Below the pieces are notes generated by a model. It did no database searches, was not told where the DNA came from, and saw nothing but the letters and a program-made list of their open reading frames with translations. From the NCBI GenBank assembly GCA_949282275.1, contig CASDOO010000010.1, positions 133,481 through 197,480 of the forward strand: a DNA stretch of 64,000 bases, written 5' to 3'. The position numbers and the translations under genes were made by a program. Of this stretch, positions 26,251 through 35,728 are shown in pieces (within the stretch, counting starts at the first letter, position 1; the number at the start of each line of letters is the position of its first letter). This DNA comes from an uncultured Bacillota bacterium (GTDB lineage Bacteria; Bacillota_I; Bacilli_A; RFN20; CAG-288).

Positions 26251-27057
26251 CTATTGCCTGTGACGGAACTTCTCTATCCGGTCGATCAGGAAGAGATCAT
26301 GTTTCTTGGCGAACTGGACGGCTTCGAAATCGGCGGAGCGATAGCCCAATTGTTCTGGGGCATGGGCGTCCTCTCCAAGAATGCACTTGGCTTTGTATTT
26401 GCTGACAAGATGGAAGAAATCATCCGTCGGATAGATCCAGCGTTTTTGCGTTCCGATTTGCTTCCTTCCGTTTCGAATACCGGCGATGTTGATTTCAAGA
26501 GGAATATCATAGGCGATACAACATTCGATGAGATCCCTGGAAACCTTTTTGCAATCGGCATCGAAATTGTCGATTGATGAAAGGAAGTAATCCGGATGGG
26601 CAAAGATGGAAAACATCCCCGTTGAGAGGGCCTTCAGGGCAAGGTCGCGATAGAGGAAAAGCTGGCTTGGGTTGGTGATATGGGAGAAGTGGGCGTAAAT
26701 CTTCTTATCGTTTCCTAGGGCCGAATGGTTACCGAGAATCAGATAGTCGAGGATTCCGCCGTCGAGGAGTTCCTTGAAGTAGGGGAAGTATGCCGGGAAG
26801 CTCTCGGCCTCGAAACCGAGATGGATCTGGATTTGGCCTTCATATTTCTTTTTCAATGACGCAATCGAGTCGCAGTAGTTCTGGAAGAGGGAGTAGTCCC
26901 CGCGTTTGTAAGGTTCCGAAAAATCCGGAAGCATCGCATGATCGGAAAAACCGAGCTCCCGAAAGCCACATCCGATGGCTTCAAGGACATAGTCCTCGTC
27001 TTCGCCGCTGGCATGCCCGCATCTCTTGGTATGCGTATGGTAATTGCAGGTAAACAT
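26251..27057 (-). CDS. PHP-domain phosphoesterase, histidinol-phosphatase (HisJ/HisK) type
   Basis: 268 residues from ATG 27057. A longer frame to 27108 exists, but it would run across the -10 box. PHP metal-site motifs are in order: NYHTHTKRCGH at the N-terminus, DHAML, Glu in GFEAESFP, GNHSA, FAHPDYF, and EDAHAPEQLGY at the C-terminus. The best family match is histidinol-phosphatase. No other histidine biosynthesis genes are nearby, so the real substrate may be another small phosphate ester. It is divergent from the lipoprotein at 27167 and its mRNA looks leaderless. Confidence 0.85.
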   Translation of the reverse strand: MFTCNYHTHTKRCGHASGEDEDYVLEAIGCGFRELGFSDHAMLPDFSEPYKRGDYSLFQNYCDSIASLKKKYEGQIQIHLGFEAESFPAYFPYFKELLDGGILDYLILGNHSALGNDKKIYAHFSHITNPSQLFLYRDLALKALSTGMFSIFAHPDYFLSSIDNFDADCKKVSRDLIECCIAYDIPLEINIAGIRNGRKQIGTQKRWIYPTDDFFHLVSKYKAKCILGEDAHAPEQLGYRSADFEAVQFAKKHDLFLIDRIEKFRHRQ

Positions 27058-27068
27058 AAGCTGACAAT

Positions 27069-27074
27069 AGTATA
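27069..27074 (-). promoter_or_regulatory. -10 box (TATACT) for the PHP gene, near-leaderless
   Basis: TATACT on the minus strand lies 11 nt before ATG 27057, so the transcript should begin within about 5 nt of the start codon. No Shine-Dalgarno is present. Confidence 0.5.
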
Positions 27075-27138
27075 AGCCCTTTTCGGTCCGAATGGGAAAG
27101 CTGGCCATCGGGAAGAGGGATATCTCTTTTCTTTAGCG

Positions 27139-27144
27139 TATAAT
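27139..27144 (+). promoter_or_regulatory. -10 box for the lipoprotein gene at 27167
   Basis: TATAAT 22 nt before ATG 27167, followed by AAAAGGAGG as a classical ribosome binding site. It is back to back with the PHP promoter. Confidence 0.55.
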
Positions 27145-27166
27145 GATAAAAAGGAGGAATGGAAAG

Positions 27167-27925
27167 ATGAAGAAAGGCATTTTGTTTGCCATACCCCTTC
27201 TTTTTTCCTCTTGCATGTTCTTGAATTCTTGCGATGCTGACGGAAGATATGAGCTTCGTACTGTCGATCATCATGATCTTTTGGAGAATGATATTGCCGG
27301 ATGGTATAAAGCGGGAGACAAAATCGAAGTGCATCTTGCCTTCCGTTCCGGGCCGAAGGTCAGTTGTCTTATCGACGGAATGGAATATGAGGCCGATACC
27401 TTTGCGGATGGCGAGGAATCCTTCGTCTATACGATGCCTTCCAAGGATGTTACGCTATACACCATGCTCAATGGCCATACTGGCTTGGAAAAGACGATGG
27501 ACCTTTCTGTCTCCTACGATTATGGGCTTCATGTTCCCAATGTAGCGACGAAGCTTTTCGGCTACAGCCTCATGTCTTTCGAAGAACCGGAAATTGCAAG
27601 AAGAGCCATAGCCGGGGACGTCCTTCGCCTTTTCTATCTCGGGGAGATTAAGATCCTGGAGACGTATCCCAGCCAGGTCGTCTATAGCGATGACTTCCGC
27701 TTTGTTTCCCTAACCTTCGTCAAGAAGGCGGAACTTGTCGAGATCGATCCAAAAGGCGTAGTCATCGATCCGGAAAAGGAGGAATATGTCCTTCTCGATT
27801 CGGAAGGGAACTTCGAGAGCCTTGGCGACTATCTCCAAAAGGGGAAGAAACTCTACGCCTCGAAAGATTCCGAGACAGGAGAAATCCATGCTTACTACGG
27901 ATACGAAGTCCGAAAGTGCGGATAG
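27167..27925 (+). CDS. Small putative lipoprotein of unknown function
   Basis: 252 residues from ATG 27167 (AAGGAGG 10 nt upstream). The signal has two possible lipobox cysteines, LFSSC at 16 and FLNSC at 22. The mature part is beta-rich and Tyr/Asp/Glu-rich. One segment (GEESFVYTMPSKDVTLY) resembles the InlB B-repeat/'FTMPAEDVTV' motif common on surface proteins, here once at about residues 75-95. No catalytic residues are recognisable. It is a single gene. It probably sits outside the membrane, function unknown. Confidence 0.7.
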   Translation: MKKGILFAIPLLFSSCMFLNSCDADGRYELRTVDHHDLLENDIAGWYKAGDKIEVHLAFRSGPKVSCLIDGMEYEADTFADGEESFVYTMPSKDVTLYTMLNGHTGLEKTMDLSVSYDYGLHVPNVATKLFGYSLMSFEEPEIARRAIAGDVLRLFYLGEIKILETYPSQVVYSDDFRFVSLTFVKKAELVEIDPKGVVIDPEKEEYVLLDSEGNFESLGDYLQKGKKLYASKDSETGEIHAYYGYEVRKCG

Positions 27926-27945
27926 AGCATTCTTTTGATGTCGTG

Positions 27946-27987
27946 GCATGAAAGAAGGGCAACGGAAAAGGCTTTCTTTCCATGCCT
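27946..27987 (+). terminator. Weak hairpin after the small lipoprotein gene
   Basis: GGCATG-AAAGAA near 27946 pairs with TTCTTT-CATGCC near 27975-27987 with one bulged C. There is no good T-run after it, so termination efficiency is uncertain. Confidence 0.35.
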
Positions 27988-28100
27988 TGGAAGACATTGG
28001 AACGCCATGATTTGTACATGTGTTTGAAATAGGCGACAAAACCGATTCTTCTCTCTTTGATATCGGCATTTTTGACTACAAAGGGAGATGAGCAAAAGTT

Positions 28101-28106
28101 TATAAT
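28101..28106 (+). promoter_or_regulatory. -10 box for the large helicase gene
   Basis: TATAAT 30 nt before ATG 28137 in an A/T-rich stretch, followed by ATAGGGGGA as ribosome binding site. -35 not clear. Confidence 0.5.
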
Positions 28107-28136
28107 AAAAATATATGTGTATAGGGGGATTTCGAC

Positions 28137-31100
28137 ATGGAAGCTCCGACGAATGAACAGACAATAAGAATCAAAGCCAAGACCACGCCAGGCATTTCCC
28201 TTCTTTCCGTCGTCAATGAACCTTTGCCCGGCATCGTTTCGCTTGCCGTTGAGAATCTTTCGGAGAAGGGCATCAAGGATCTTCGGCTGGAGATCAGCTT
28301 TGAGCCATCTTTCGGAAGGGATCATACGATAGCGTTCAACTATATCGGTTCCAAATCGACATCCCTGGTCAGTCCAAACGAACTCAAGAAGATTGGTTTC
28401 GACAAGGCCTATTTCGCCTCCCTTTCGGAGAAAACGGAAGGGACGATCCATATCAAGGCCTATGTGGAAGGCGCAACGGAACCTGTCGGCGAGGAAAGCA
28501 TCGTCATACCTCTTCTTCCCTTTGGGACATGGGGAGGCATCGGCGAGACGAAGTATTCCCATTTGGCAAGTTTCATCATGCCGACCATGCCTGTCGTCAA
28601 GAAGATGGCAATCAAGGCCGGCGATATCCTTCGCAACGAGAAGAAAGGGACGGCTTGCGGCTATCAGGAAGACACGCAGGGAGTTCTCGACCAAATGGAG
28701 GCGGTCTTCAAGGCCATTCAGGGCCAGCAGTTCGAATATGTCGACGCGGACCGCCATCCGGAAACAGGAGAACGGGTCCGCCTTCCGGAACAGACCTATC
28801 GGGAGAGGAAGGGCACGGCTATCGACCTTGCCATTCTTTTCGCTTCGGCCCTGGAGGATATCGGACTTCATTCCGTGCTCTGCCTAAGAGAGAGCACGGC
28901 ATTGGTCGGATGCTTCCTTGAGGAAGACTTCTTCCTTGCCAATTCGATCGAGGATGGTTACAGCCATGTCCAAAGCCTCGAGCAGCAGGGGAAGCTTGTC
29001 CTTGTGGAGGTCAATAGTCTTTCCAACCCCATCATCAGCTTCAAGGAGGCCGTTGAGAAGGCAAAGGCAATTCTCGTCAAGCCCAAGGATTTCTTCCGTG
29101 CCATCGACATCTCCATCTGCCGCGACAGCGGAATCTTCCCCCTTCCCCTCAACTACGATGCCGAGACAGGGGCCATATCCCTTGGCGACATCAACCAATA
29201 CCAACGCACGCATGCCCAGGATAGCTTCGACGAGACCATTCTTGCGCCGCGGGAAAGCCCGGCTTCCGGCTTCGAGATTTGGGAGAGGGAACTTCTCGAT
29301 CTTTCCATGAACAACCCCCTTCTCAACGACAAGATCAAACGCTCGATCTCCTTCCTCTGCAACGACACCGTCCTGTTCACGAAATCCTTCAAGGACGATG
29401 ATAAGTTCTCGATCGTCCAGAAGCCCGTGACGATGACCGGCGAGATCGACCCTCTTCTGGTTTCCTCGGACAGCAAATACCAGGCTTTGAGCGAAAGCGC
29501 CATCAAGAGCAAGAAGATGATTTCGACGCAAAGCGACAACGATCTCCAGGACAGACTCAAGCGTATCTACAGAAAGTATCGCGACAATCTCAACGAAACG
29601 GGCTCCAATACCCTTTATCTTACGGTTGGTCTTCTAAAGTATTATGAAATCCAGAACCAGGACAACCTCGGCGCCTATCGTCTTGCCCCTGTCGTCCTTA
29701 TTCCGGTCGATATCGTCCGGGACGTCAAGGGAAAGAGCTATTACATCCGCCTGCGGGATGAGGACTGGCTTTTGAACACGACCTTGATCGAGTTCCTGAA
29801 GAAGGAAAGGAACCTCGATCTCTATGCGATCGAAAGCGTTCAGCCCGATAGCGATGGCCATTTGGACGTCCAAAGGATCCTGACGGCTTTCTCCAAGGCG
29901 ATTCACGGCATACCGGGCTGGTATTGCTATCGCAACCATCTCGGACTTGGATCCTTCGACTTCACCCACTATTGCATGTGGAGCGATTTGCGCAACAGGC
30001 GGGAACAGATGGAGCGCAACCAGATCGTCAAGTCCCTTGCCACCGGAAGGAAGGAATGGTCGGAAAGCACCTCCACGAATCCCATCCGGGAGAGCGACTG
30101 CTGCATTCCGCTCGTTGCCGACTCCAGTCAGATCGAGGCCATCAAGAAGTGCGCCGATTCCAAGTCCTTCATCCTCTTTGGCCCTCCGGGAACAGGAAAG
30201 AGCCAGACAATCGTCAACATGATTGCCAATTCCCTCTTCCACGGAAAGAAGGTCCTCTTCGTCTCCGAAAAGCAGGCGGCGCTTGATGTCGTCTACAACC
30301 GTCTCAAGCGTATTGGGCTGGATCCTTTCTGTCTCCAGCTCCACTCCGCCAAGGCCAGCAAGGGAAGCGTCCTTTCCCAGTTCTCCAATGCCTTCAAGCA
30401 TGCCCAGCTGGGTTCTCCCGCGGAATTCGAGAGGACAAAGGAGGATATCGTCAACCTTCGCGCGAAGCTGGAGTACGACATCGAGGTCTTCAACAGGAAA
30501 TCGCCTTGTTTCCTTTCCATCAACGATGCTCTCATTGGCTATGAGTCGGTCAAGGCCTTCCGCTCGATTCCCTCTTTCTCGGACGATTTCATCCGTTCCA
30601 TGACGGAAGAGAAATTCAAGAAGATCAACGATGTTACCGAAAGGATTGCCTACCTGGAAGCCTATGGCCATTTCGGCGAATACTATAACAACGACCTTGT
30701 TCCCTTGAGAGGACATGCCTATGGTCTTGAGAAGAGAGAGCAGGTCGGAAACGCGGTCAAGGAGCTTCTCAAGAAGGCCGTTTCCCTTTCCGGCGCCATC
30801 AATAAGATCAAGAATACTTTCCGTCCCGCCTTTTCTCTCACGCGGGAAAACACGGATATCCTTGTCTCGTATTTGGATGCCTATCTTGTCCCCGAGGCGC
30901 CCCATCCTCTTGCTGGTGCCATCCAGGATCTTTCCATACGGGAGAATGAAGCGGAAATCCGGGAATTCCTTGGGAAGCTTCGCGAGTATCAGGAAAAGCG
31001 GAGGGAGAAAATCCTTCCTTCCCTTTCGCCGGAGGTCCTTGACGACATCACCCTCAGGGACTGCTACGCCGAAGTCAAGACCATCGATCTTGCCGGCAAG

Positions 31101-33932
31101 CTTTTCCATAAGTCCAAGAGTGCCAAGAGAGCCGCGAAAGGCCTGCGCAAATACGGCAAAATCCGCAACAAGGATGCCATCGACCTTCTTGCCTCTTGCA
31201 TCGACCTTCAGAACCTGAGGAATGATCTCGACACCTTCCTTCCTCTTGTCCGAAGCGTTTTCAAGGAGGAATTCAAGTCCTTTGAAGAAAGCGATGCCGA
31301 TGAATTGACACGGCAGTTCAACTATTCCCTCAGCCTTGCGAACAGCGTCCTTCCCATCGAGGAAATCACCCAGCAGAAGATGATGATTTCTTCGCTTTTG
31401 AGCTTCTCGCGCTCCATTTCCAACATCAACGTCAACATGATCAATGTCTTCCGTTCCGTCCATGGCGATTTCAAGAAGCTTGCCGAGGAATATCGGACGA
31501 AGCTGGATCTCGACCTCTCCTATCTTCCCGACAAGTACGACTTCTATTCGACCTTGCCGACAAGCCTGAACAAGATCCAGGAAAAGCTTCTCTTTGCCGC
31601 GGAATGGGCAAACATGAACTCTGCCATCGATGAACTCAAGGCAATGGATTTGCAAAGCGCTGCCGATTGCCTGATGGAAGGAAAGGTCAGCTGCCGCGAC
31701 TTGGGGAAGGCCATCGACTGCAATATCTACCTTGGCATAGCCCTTCTTTCCATCCGCGAAAACAATCTGGAGTCCTTCTCCGGTCTCAGCGAAGAGGCGA
31801 CGATCAGCAAATACAACGAGGAATGCCGTCGTTTCCGGGAACTTTCCATCGCCCAACTTCTCTCGCAGCTGAGCGAGAACATCCCCAACGACAACAGCAA
31901 TGCCTCGCCCACCTCCGAACTCGGCTTCCTTAAGAAGGCCATCGGTTCCAATGGTCACGGAAAGTCCATTCGCAAGATCCTCGATGGGGCCATCAATCTC
32001 ATCCGGACGCTTTGTCCCTGCTTCCTCATGTCGCCGATGTCGGCTGCCACCTATCTCAGTCCGGACATGGCACCGTTTGATGTCGTCATCTTCGACGAAG
32101 CCTCGCAGATCCCGACGGCCGAAGCGGTCGGTCCCATCAGCCGGGGAAAGAGCCTTGTCGTCTGTGGCGACAGCAACCAGCTTCCTCCGACGTCCTTCTT
32201 CAAGAGGGACAATTCTTCCGAAGGCGCCGACTTCCTGACTTCCTCCCTCCCCTCCATCCTCGAGGAATGCAAGGCCATCATGCTGCCCGAACAGGAGCTG
32301 CGCTGGCATTACCGAAGCCGTTCGGAATCCCTTATCGCCTTTTCCAATCACGAGTTCTATTACGATTCCCTCTATACTTTCCCGTCCATCGACGACCAGA
32401 TTTCCATGGTCAAGTATTGCCATGTCGCCTCTTCCTACGATCGCTCCCATTCCCGTACCAACGATGAAGAGGCCAAGGCGATCGTCAAGGAAGTCCTCCG
32501 GCGCAAGAACGATCCCAAGCTCAAGAAGGATTCCATTGGCATCGTCGCTTTCTCCCAGGCCCAGAAGGATCTCATCGAGGACAAGCTCGACGAGGCCCTG
32601 ACCGGCGCGATGAAGGACGAGGACGACGATTCCCTCGAGCCGATCTTCGTCAAGAACCTGGAAAACGTCCAGGGCGACGAGAGAGATGTCATCATTTTCT
32701 CCATCGGATATGGCATGGATCGCAGCGGACGCATGACGATGAACTTTGGCCCCATCAACGGCATCAACGGCTTCCGCAGACTCAACGTCGCCATTTCCAG
32801 GGCAAGAAAGGAAATGCTCATCTATACCAACATCGATCCCGACCGTTATCACGACGAGGATATCGATAATCCTGGTGCCCAGTATCTTTTCCGTTTCCTT
32901 CGCTACGCCAAGCATGGAAGGACGGCGCTTACGAATTCCACCAGGACGAGAGCCAAGGATGACGAGGTTCTTTCCGAATCCATTGCAAGCGAGCTCCGCA
33001 AGAAGGGCTATACCGTCCATACGGGCGTTGGCGACTCTTCCTTCCATCTCAATCTTGCCATCGTCGACAAGGATCATCCGGAAGACTATCTTCTTGGTGT
33101 GATGGTCGAAGGCGAAAGAGGAACGAACTACCATCTGACGGACAAGCTCCAGATTCAGCCGCAGGTCCTTAAGTCCCTAGGATGGAAGACGATCCGCGTC
33201 TATGCCCTGGACTGGATCAATTCGCCCACGAGCGTCATCACCGAGATCGAGATTGCCTACAAGAAGGCCTTGGACAACAAGAGGGCCTCTTCCTATCGTT
33301 CCGTCTATGAGAAGAAGGAGGAGAGAAGGGATGTTCCCCATCCACCCATCCTCAAAGAGAACAGGAAAAGGGTCAGCAAGGGAAAGAACTACATGGTTCC
33401 GGAATATCGGACCATCGATGCCTCGGAGATGAAACATGGGAAGATTCTCGAGCAGATCGCCATCGTCCTCCGCAACGAGGCACCGATAAGCGAAAGGATC
33501 CTTCAGAAACGAATCACGAAGATTTTCGGCCTGACTCGTCTTGCCAACCAAAACAAGGATGAATACGACATCGCCATCTCCCAGGCCATGAAGAAATATC
33601 CCCTGACAAGAAACAAGGATGACAGCCTCTTCTTCTGGAACGAGGGGAGCAACCCCAAGAAGCTGGACTTCTACCGCAATCGCAACGGGAACACGGAAAG
33701 GGCCATCAACGACATTGCCAAGGAAGAAATCGCCGTTGCCATCTACGACGTTCTCATGGATCAGTTCGGCATCGACAAAGAAGGCCTGGAAAGACAGCTT
33801 CTTGCCTATTTCTCGATGTCGAGGGATACCGGAAAATACCATGAAATCATCGAGGAAGCCGTCGATTGGGCCATCGCCAACAGGACAGACTTCCTGACCA
33901 CGGGAGAAAACGGCACCCTTATCCTGAAGTAG
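28137..33932 (+). CDS. Giant DUF4011-type superfamily 1 helicase with degenerate transglutaminase-like and nuclease domains
   Basis: 1931 residues. In order: a beta-rich N-terminus to about 140; a transglutaminase-like region near 215-250 where the usual catalytic Cys is Ala228 (KGTAIDLAIL); DUF4011 near 385 (WERELLDLSMNNPLLND). The SF1 helicase core has Walker A GPPGTGKS (682-689), a long helical insertion, Walker B IFDEASQIP (Asp1320, Glu1321), GDSNQLPP, LRWHYRS, NVQGDERD near 1511 and NVAISRARK. Next is an MTES_1575-like nuclease domain near 1610-1720 whose acidic residues appear replaced (Asn1639, Met1656). A DUF3320-like winged-helix region ends the protein. Relatives are suspected phage-defence or genome-maintenance helicases. 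The next gene follows after 33 bp. Confidence 0.9.
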   Translation: MEAPTNEQTIRIKAKTTPGISLLSVVNEPLPGIVSLAVENLSEKGIKDLRLEISFEPSFGRDHTIAFNYIGSKSTSLVSPNELKKIGFDKAYFASLSEKTEGTIHIKAYVEGATEPVGEESIVIPLLPFGTWGGIGETKYSHLASFIMPTMPVVKKMAIKAGDILRNEKKGTACGYQEDTQGVLDQMEAVFKAIQGQQFEYVDADRHPETGERVRLPEQTYRERKGTAIDLAILFASALEDIGLHSVLCLRESTALVGCFLEEDFFLANSIEDGYSHVQSLEQQGKLVLVEVNSLSNPIISFKEAVEKAKAILVKPKDFFRAIDISICRDSGIFPLPLNYDAETGAISLGDINQYQRTHAQDSFDETILAPRESPASGFEIWERELLDLSMNNPLLNDKIKRSISFLCNDTVLFTKSFKDDDKFSIVQKPVTMTGEIDPLLVSSDSKYQALSESAIKSKKMISTQSDNDLQDRLKRIYRKYRDNLNETGSNTLYLTVGLLKYYEIQNQDNLGAYRLAPVVLIPVDIVRDVKGKSYYIRLRDEDWLLNTTLIEFLKKERNLDLYAIESVQPDSDGHLDVQRILTAFSKAIHGIPGWYCYRNHLGLGSFDFTHYCMWSDLRNRREQMERNQIVKSLATGRKEWSESTSTNPIRESDCCIPLVADSSQIEAIKKCADSKSFILFGPPGTGKSQTIVNMIANSLFHGKKVLFVSEKQAALDVVYNRLKRIGLDPFCLQLHSAKASKGSVLSQFSNAFKHAQLGSPAEFERTKEDIVNLRAKLEYDIEVFNRKSPCFLSINDALIGYESVKAFRSIPSFSDDFIRSMTEEKFKKINDVTERIAYLEAYGHFGEYYNNDLVPLRGHAYGLEKREQVGNAVKELLKKAVSLSGAINKIKNTFRPAFSLTRENTDILVSYLDAYLVPEAPHPLAGAIQDLSIRENEAEIREFLGKLREYQEKRREKILPSLSPEVLDDITLRDCYAEVKTIDLAGKLFHKSKSAKRAAKGLRKYGKIRNKDAIDLLASCIDLQNLRNDLDTFLPLVRSVFKEEFKSFEESDADELTRQFNYSLSLANSVLPIEEITQQKMMISSLLSFSRSISNINVNMINVFRSVHGDFKKLAEEYRTKLDLDLSYLPDKYDFYSTLPTSLNKIQEKLLFAAEWANMNSAIDELKAMDLQSAADCLMEGKVSCRDLGKAIDCNIYLGIALLSIRENNLESFSGLSEEATISKYNEECRRFRELSIAQLLSQLSENIPNDNSNASPTSELGFLKKAIGSNGHGKSIRKILDGAINLIRTLCPCFLMSPMSAATYLSPDMAPFDVVIFDEASQIPTAEAVGPISRGKSLVVCGDSNQLPPTSFFKRDNSSEGADFLTSSLPSILEECKAIMLPEQELRWHYRSRSESLIAFSNHEFYYDSLYTFPSIDDQISMVKYCHVASSYDRSHSRTNDEEAKAIVKEVLRRKNDPKLKKDSIGIVAFSQAQKDLIEDKLDEALTGAMKDEDDDSLEPIFVKNLENVQGDERDVIIFSIGYGMDRSGRMTMNFGPINGINGFRRLNVAISRARKEMLIYTNIDPDRYHDEDIDNPGAQYLFRFLRYAKHGRTALTNSTRTRAKDDEVLSESIASELRKKGYTVHTGVGDSSFHLNLAIVDKDHPEDYLLGVMVEGERGTNYHLTDKLQIQPQVLKSLGWKTIRVYALDWINSPTSVITEIEIAYKKALDNKRASSYRSVYEKKEERRDVPHPPILKENRKRVSKGKNYMVPEYRTIDASEMKHGKILEQIAIVLRNEAPISERILQKRITKIFGLTRLANQNKDEYDIAISQAMKKYPLTRNKDDSLFFWNEGSNPKKLDFYRNRNGNTERAINDIAKEEIAVAIYDVLMDQFGIDKEGLERQLLAYFSMSRDTGKYHEIIEEAVDWAIANRTDFLTTGENGTLILK

Positions 33933-33965
33933 TCCTTGGATGTCTGCCGACTCGGATGAATCGCT

Positions 33966-35081
33966 ATGGGAAAGCTTCTGGATCTTTTCGATGCCATGGG
34001 GGAGGACCGGGAAAGAAAGGTCCTCCTCCAGGCCGTCAATATCACCACGTCGCTTGACTATTCCCTCTATCGGGAAGAGGGAACAAACGTCTTTATGCTA
34101 GACGGAAAAAGATACGAATTGCCCGACAATGCCACCCTTTACGTCCAGGAAGACAAGGTCTACGTCAACAACAGGACGGCCTTTCCCGTGTCCGAGGATC
34201 TGGAAACGACGAAGACGCCGACGGCAACGGAACGTTTCCCGACGATCTCTCTTCCGGAGGTGGCACCTTCGTCAAAAGGCTTTTCCGTCCTTCAGGCACG
34301 CGAGGCGGAGGAAAAGGATAGGCTCGACCGTCGCATTCCCATCTACATCTACCATATCCGCGACGGGAACCATATTGTTCGCGTGGAATACTTCCGGCGG
34401 GAGAACAAGCCTCAAAGAAGGGCAATCATCAATTATGGCATGATCGAAATCTACGGAAGGAAAGAGGATCGCGAAAGAGAAATCCTTGGCTTTGTCCGTG
34501 CCACCATCGAGCGGATAGAAAAACGCGTCTATTTCTTGCCTTTTTACGATGGTGAAACGCTCTTTTTCTTCGGGAAGAGAAAACAGGTGACAAACGACAA
34601 GGACAAACTCGGGGATCCGGAATGGTTCTATGTCGAAAAAGGAAACCATCCTATCAAGAAGTATAAAGAGTTGTTCTTTACCTATCTTCGGAATCGGATT
34701 CCTGAGATCGGTTCCTGGATGGGACTGAAACTCGACAAGTGGGAAATCAAGGTCGGCGATTACAGGAGCATCTTTGCCAGCAATGCCTATCTTCAGAAGA
34801 TACTGCGGTTCGATTATCGGATTGCCGCCTATCGGAAGGATATCGTCGATGCCCTCATCGTCCATGAGCTCTGCCATTGCTATCATCACAACCACGGCAA
34901 GGCCTTCTATGCCCTTTGTGAGCGGTATTGGCCGAACTATCACTATTACGATTCCCTTTTGGATGCCGGCGTTTTCAACGAAAAATATCTCTCCCCAGAG
35001 GAAAGAGATATTTATCTTCCTGTCGAATACGAAGGGATTTGGAATCGTAAAAGGGATAAAAGGGGAACAGAAAACCTTTAG
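33966..35081 (+). CDS. YgjP-like (DUF45) zinc metallopeptidase with long N-terminal region
   Basis: 371 residues. The C-terminal third has HELCHCYHHNHGKAFY, giving zinc ligands His300, His304 and His310 with Glu301 as base, the YgjP/DUF45 (WLM/SprT-like) pattern. The usual upstream arginine-rich strand is replaced by FDYRIAAYRKDIVDALIV. The first 290 residues are an extension not seen in typical 230-residue members. They include an AT-hook-poor, basic, strand-rich part (IYIYHIRDGNHIVRVEY). ATG lies 33 bp after the helicase stop, so the two are almost certainly cotranscribed. SprT-like peptidases act on DNA-bound proteins, which would fit a helicase partner; that link is inferred. Confidence 0.85.
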   Translation: MGKLLDLFDAMGEDRERKVLLQAVNITTSLDYSLYREEGTNVFMLDGKRYELPDNATLYVQEDKVYVNNRTAFPVSEDLETTKTPTATERFPTISLPEVAPSSKGFSVLQAREAEEKDRLDRRIPIYIYHIRDGNHIVRVEYFRRENKPQRRAIINYGMIEIYGRKEDREREILGFVRATIERIEKRVYFLPFYDGETLFFFGKRKQVTNDKDKLGDPEWFYVEKGNHPIKKYKELFFTYLRNRIPEIGSWMGLKLDKWEIKVGDYRSIFASNAYLQKILRFDYRIAAYRKDIVDALIVHELCHCYHHNHGKAFYALCERYWPNYHYYDSLLDAGVFNEKYLSPEERDIYLPVEYEGIWNRKRDKRGTENL

Positions 35082-35138
35082 CGAATGCTATTCCGAAGTA
35101 GATAGTCGATAAATACAGGAATTTTCGGACGGTTTTCC

Positions 35139-35357
35139 TTAGTCCTTCTTCGGATTGGAAAGAAGGAAGGTCTTCTTCTTCCTGTCATAGGCGATGACTT
35201 GGTTGTGATAGTTCAGAAGATACTTGCGGACGTTCTTGATGTAGCGAAGTGCCGTACGCCTGCTGCAGTCGCATGTTTCGCACAGTTCGCTGATCGTCAG
35301 GGGCTTCTCTTCGATTAGGGTGTCATAGATGAATAGCAATGCCGTTGATTTATCCAT
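35139..35357 (-). CDS. Small helix-turn-helix protein
   Basis: 72 residues, one winged-helix or HTH_11-type domain (ISELCETCDCSRRTALRYIKNVRKYL) with a short strand tail (VIAYDRKKKTFLLSN). It resembles the DNA-binding N-terminus of DeoR/WYL regulators but has no effector domain. The AGAGGAGGA ribosome binding site is excellent, so it is probably a real short protein, not a fragment. It is convergent with the helicase/YgjP genes and might regulate them or the decayed region beyond. Three Cys in the HTH could make it redox- or metal-sensitive. Confidence 0.75.
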   Translation of the reverse strand: MDKSTALLFIYDTLIEEKPLTISELCETCDCSRRTALRYIKNVRKYLLNYHNQVIAYDRKKKTFLLSNPKKD

Positions 35358-35728
35358 GCTTGGAATCCTCCTCTGTTTGGCGCTTTTAGTCTCTCACCTT
35401 TTGATATCAATATGTATCAACAAGCCAGAAAATGTCTACATCTAAATGCAAAAAAGTTGACTTTTTAGTTGTTTAACACCTAAAAATGGCACTGTAAAAG
35501 ATAAACATTCCAAAAATTGGTCCTGTAAAGATTTTCTTGACAAAGACAGTGCCTTTTTTCTTCTGTCTATCGTGCATGGAATGTTGTCCGCCTTTTGACG
35601 ATGTCCTATCCTTCAAGTCGCACGGAAATCGTCATGTATGAAGCAGACAAAAATAGTCCTCTTTCTTTTGGCGAAGCAAAATAAAAGACGGACTATGGAC
35701 GTTTTCCGGGATGCTATCAGGAAGATGT
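35358..35728. other. AT-rich gene-free stretch with repeat pairs like element ends
   Basis: About 370 bp. It holds two related 16-mers (35487-35502 and 35517-35532, both ending CTGTAAA(A)GAT) and the inverted pair GGCACTGT (35488-35495)/ACAGTGCC (35546-35553) followed by six T. No coding frame is credible. The arrangement suggests a degraded end of a mobile element or an odd terminator. Confidence 0.45.
35488..35559 (+). repeat. Inverted repeat with T6 tail and nested direct repeats
   Basis: An 8-bp perfect inverted repeat (35488-35495 with 35546-35553) encloses 50 bp, followed by TTTTTT. Direct repeats lie inside. It could be an insertion-sequence end or a terminator with a long loop. Confidence 0.4.

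Noticed and set aside
26057..26263. 68-codon plus-strand frame beside the permease remnant
   Set aside because: No ribosome binding site, overlaps the end of the PHP gene, odd composition; more likely non-coding break-point DNA.
29634..33134. 1166-codon minus-strand frame opposite the giant helicase
   Set aside because: Same codon-bias shadow; the plus-strand frame carries all helicase motifs.
35488..35559. Two-unit CRISPR-like repeat
   Set aside because: Only two imperfect 16-mers, no regular spacers and no cas genes in the window.
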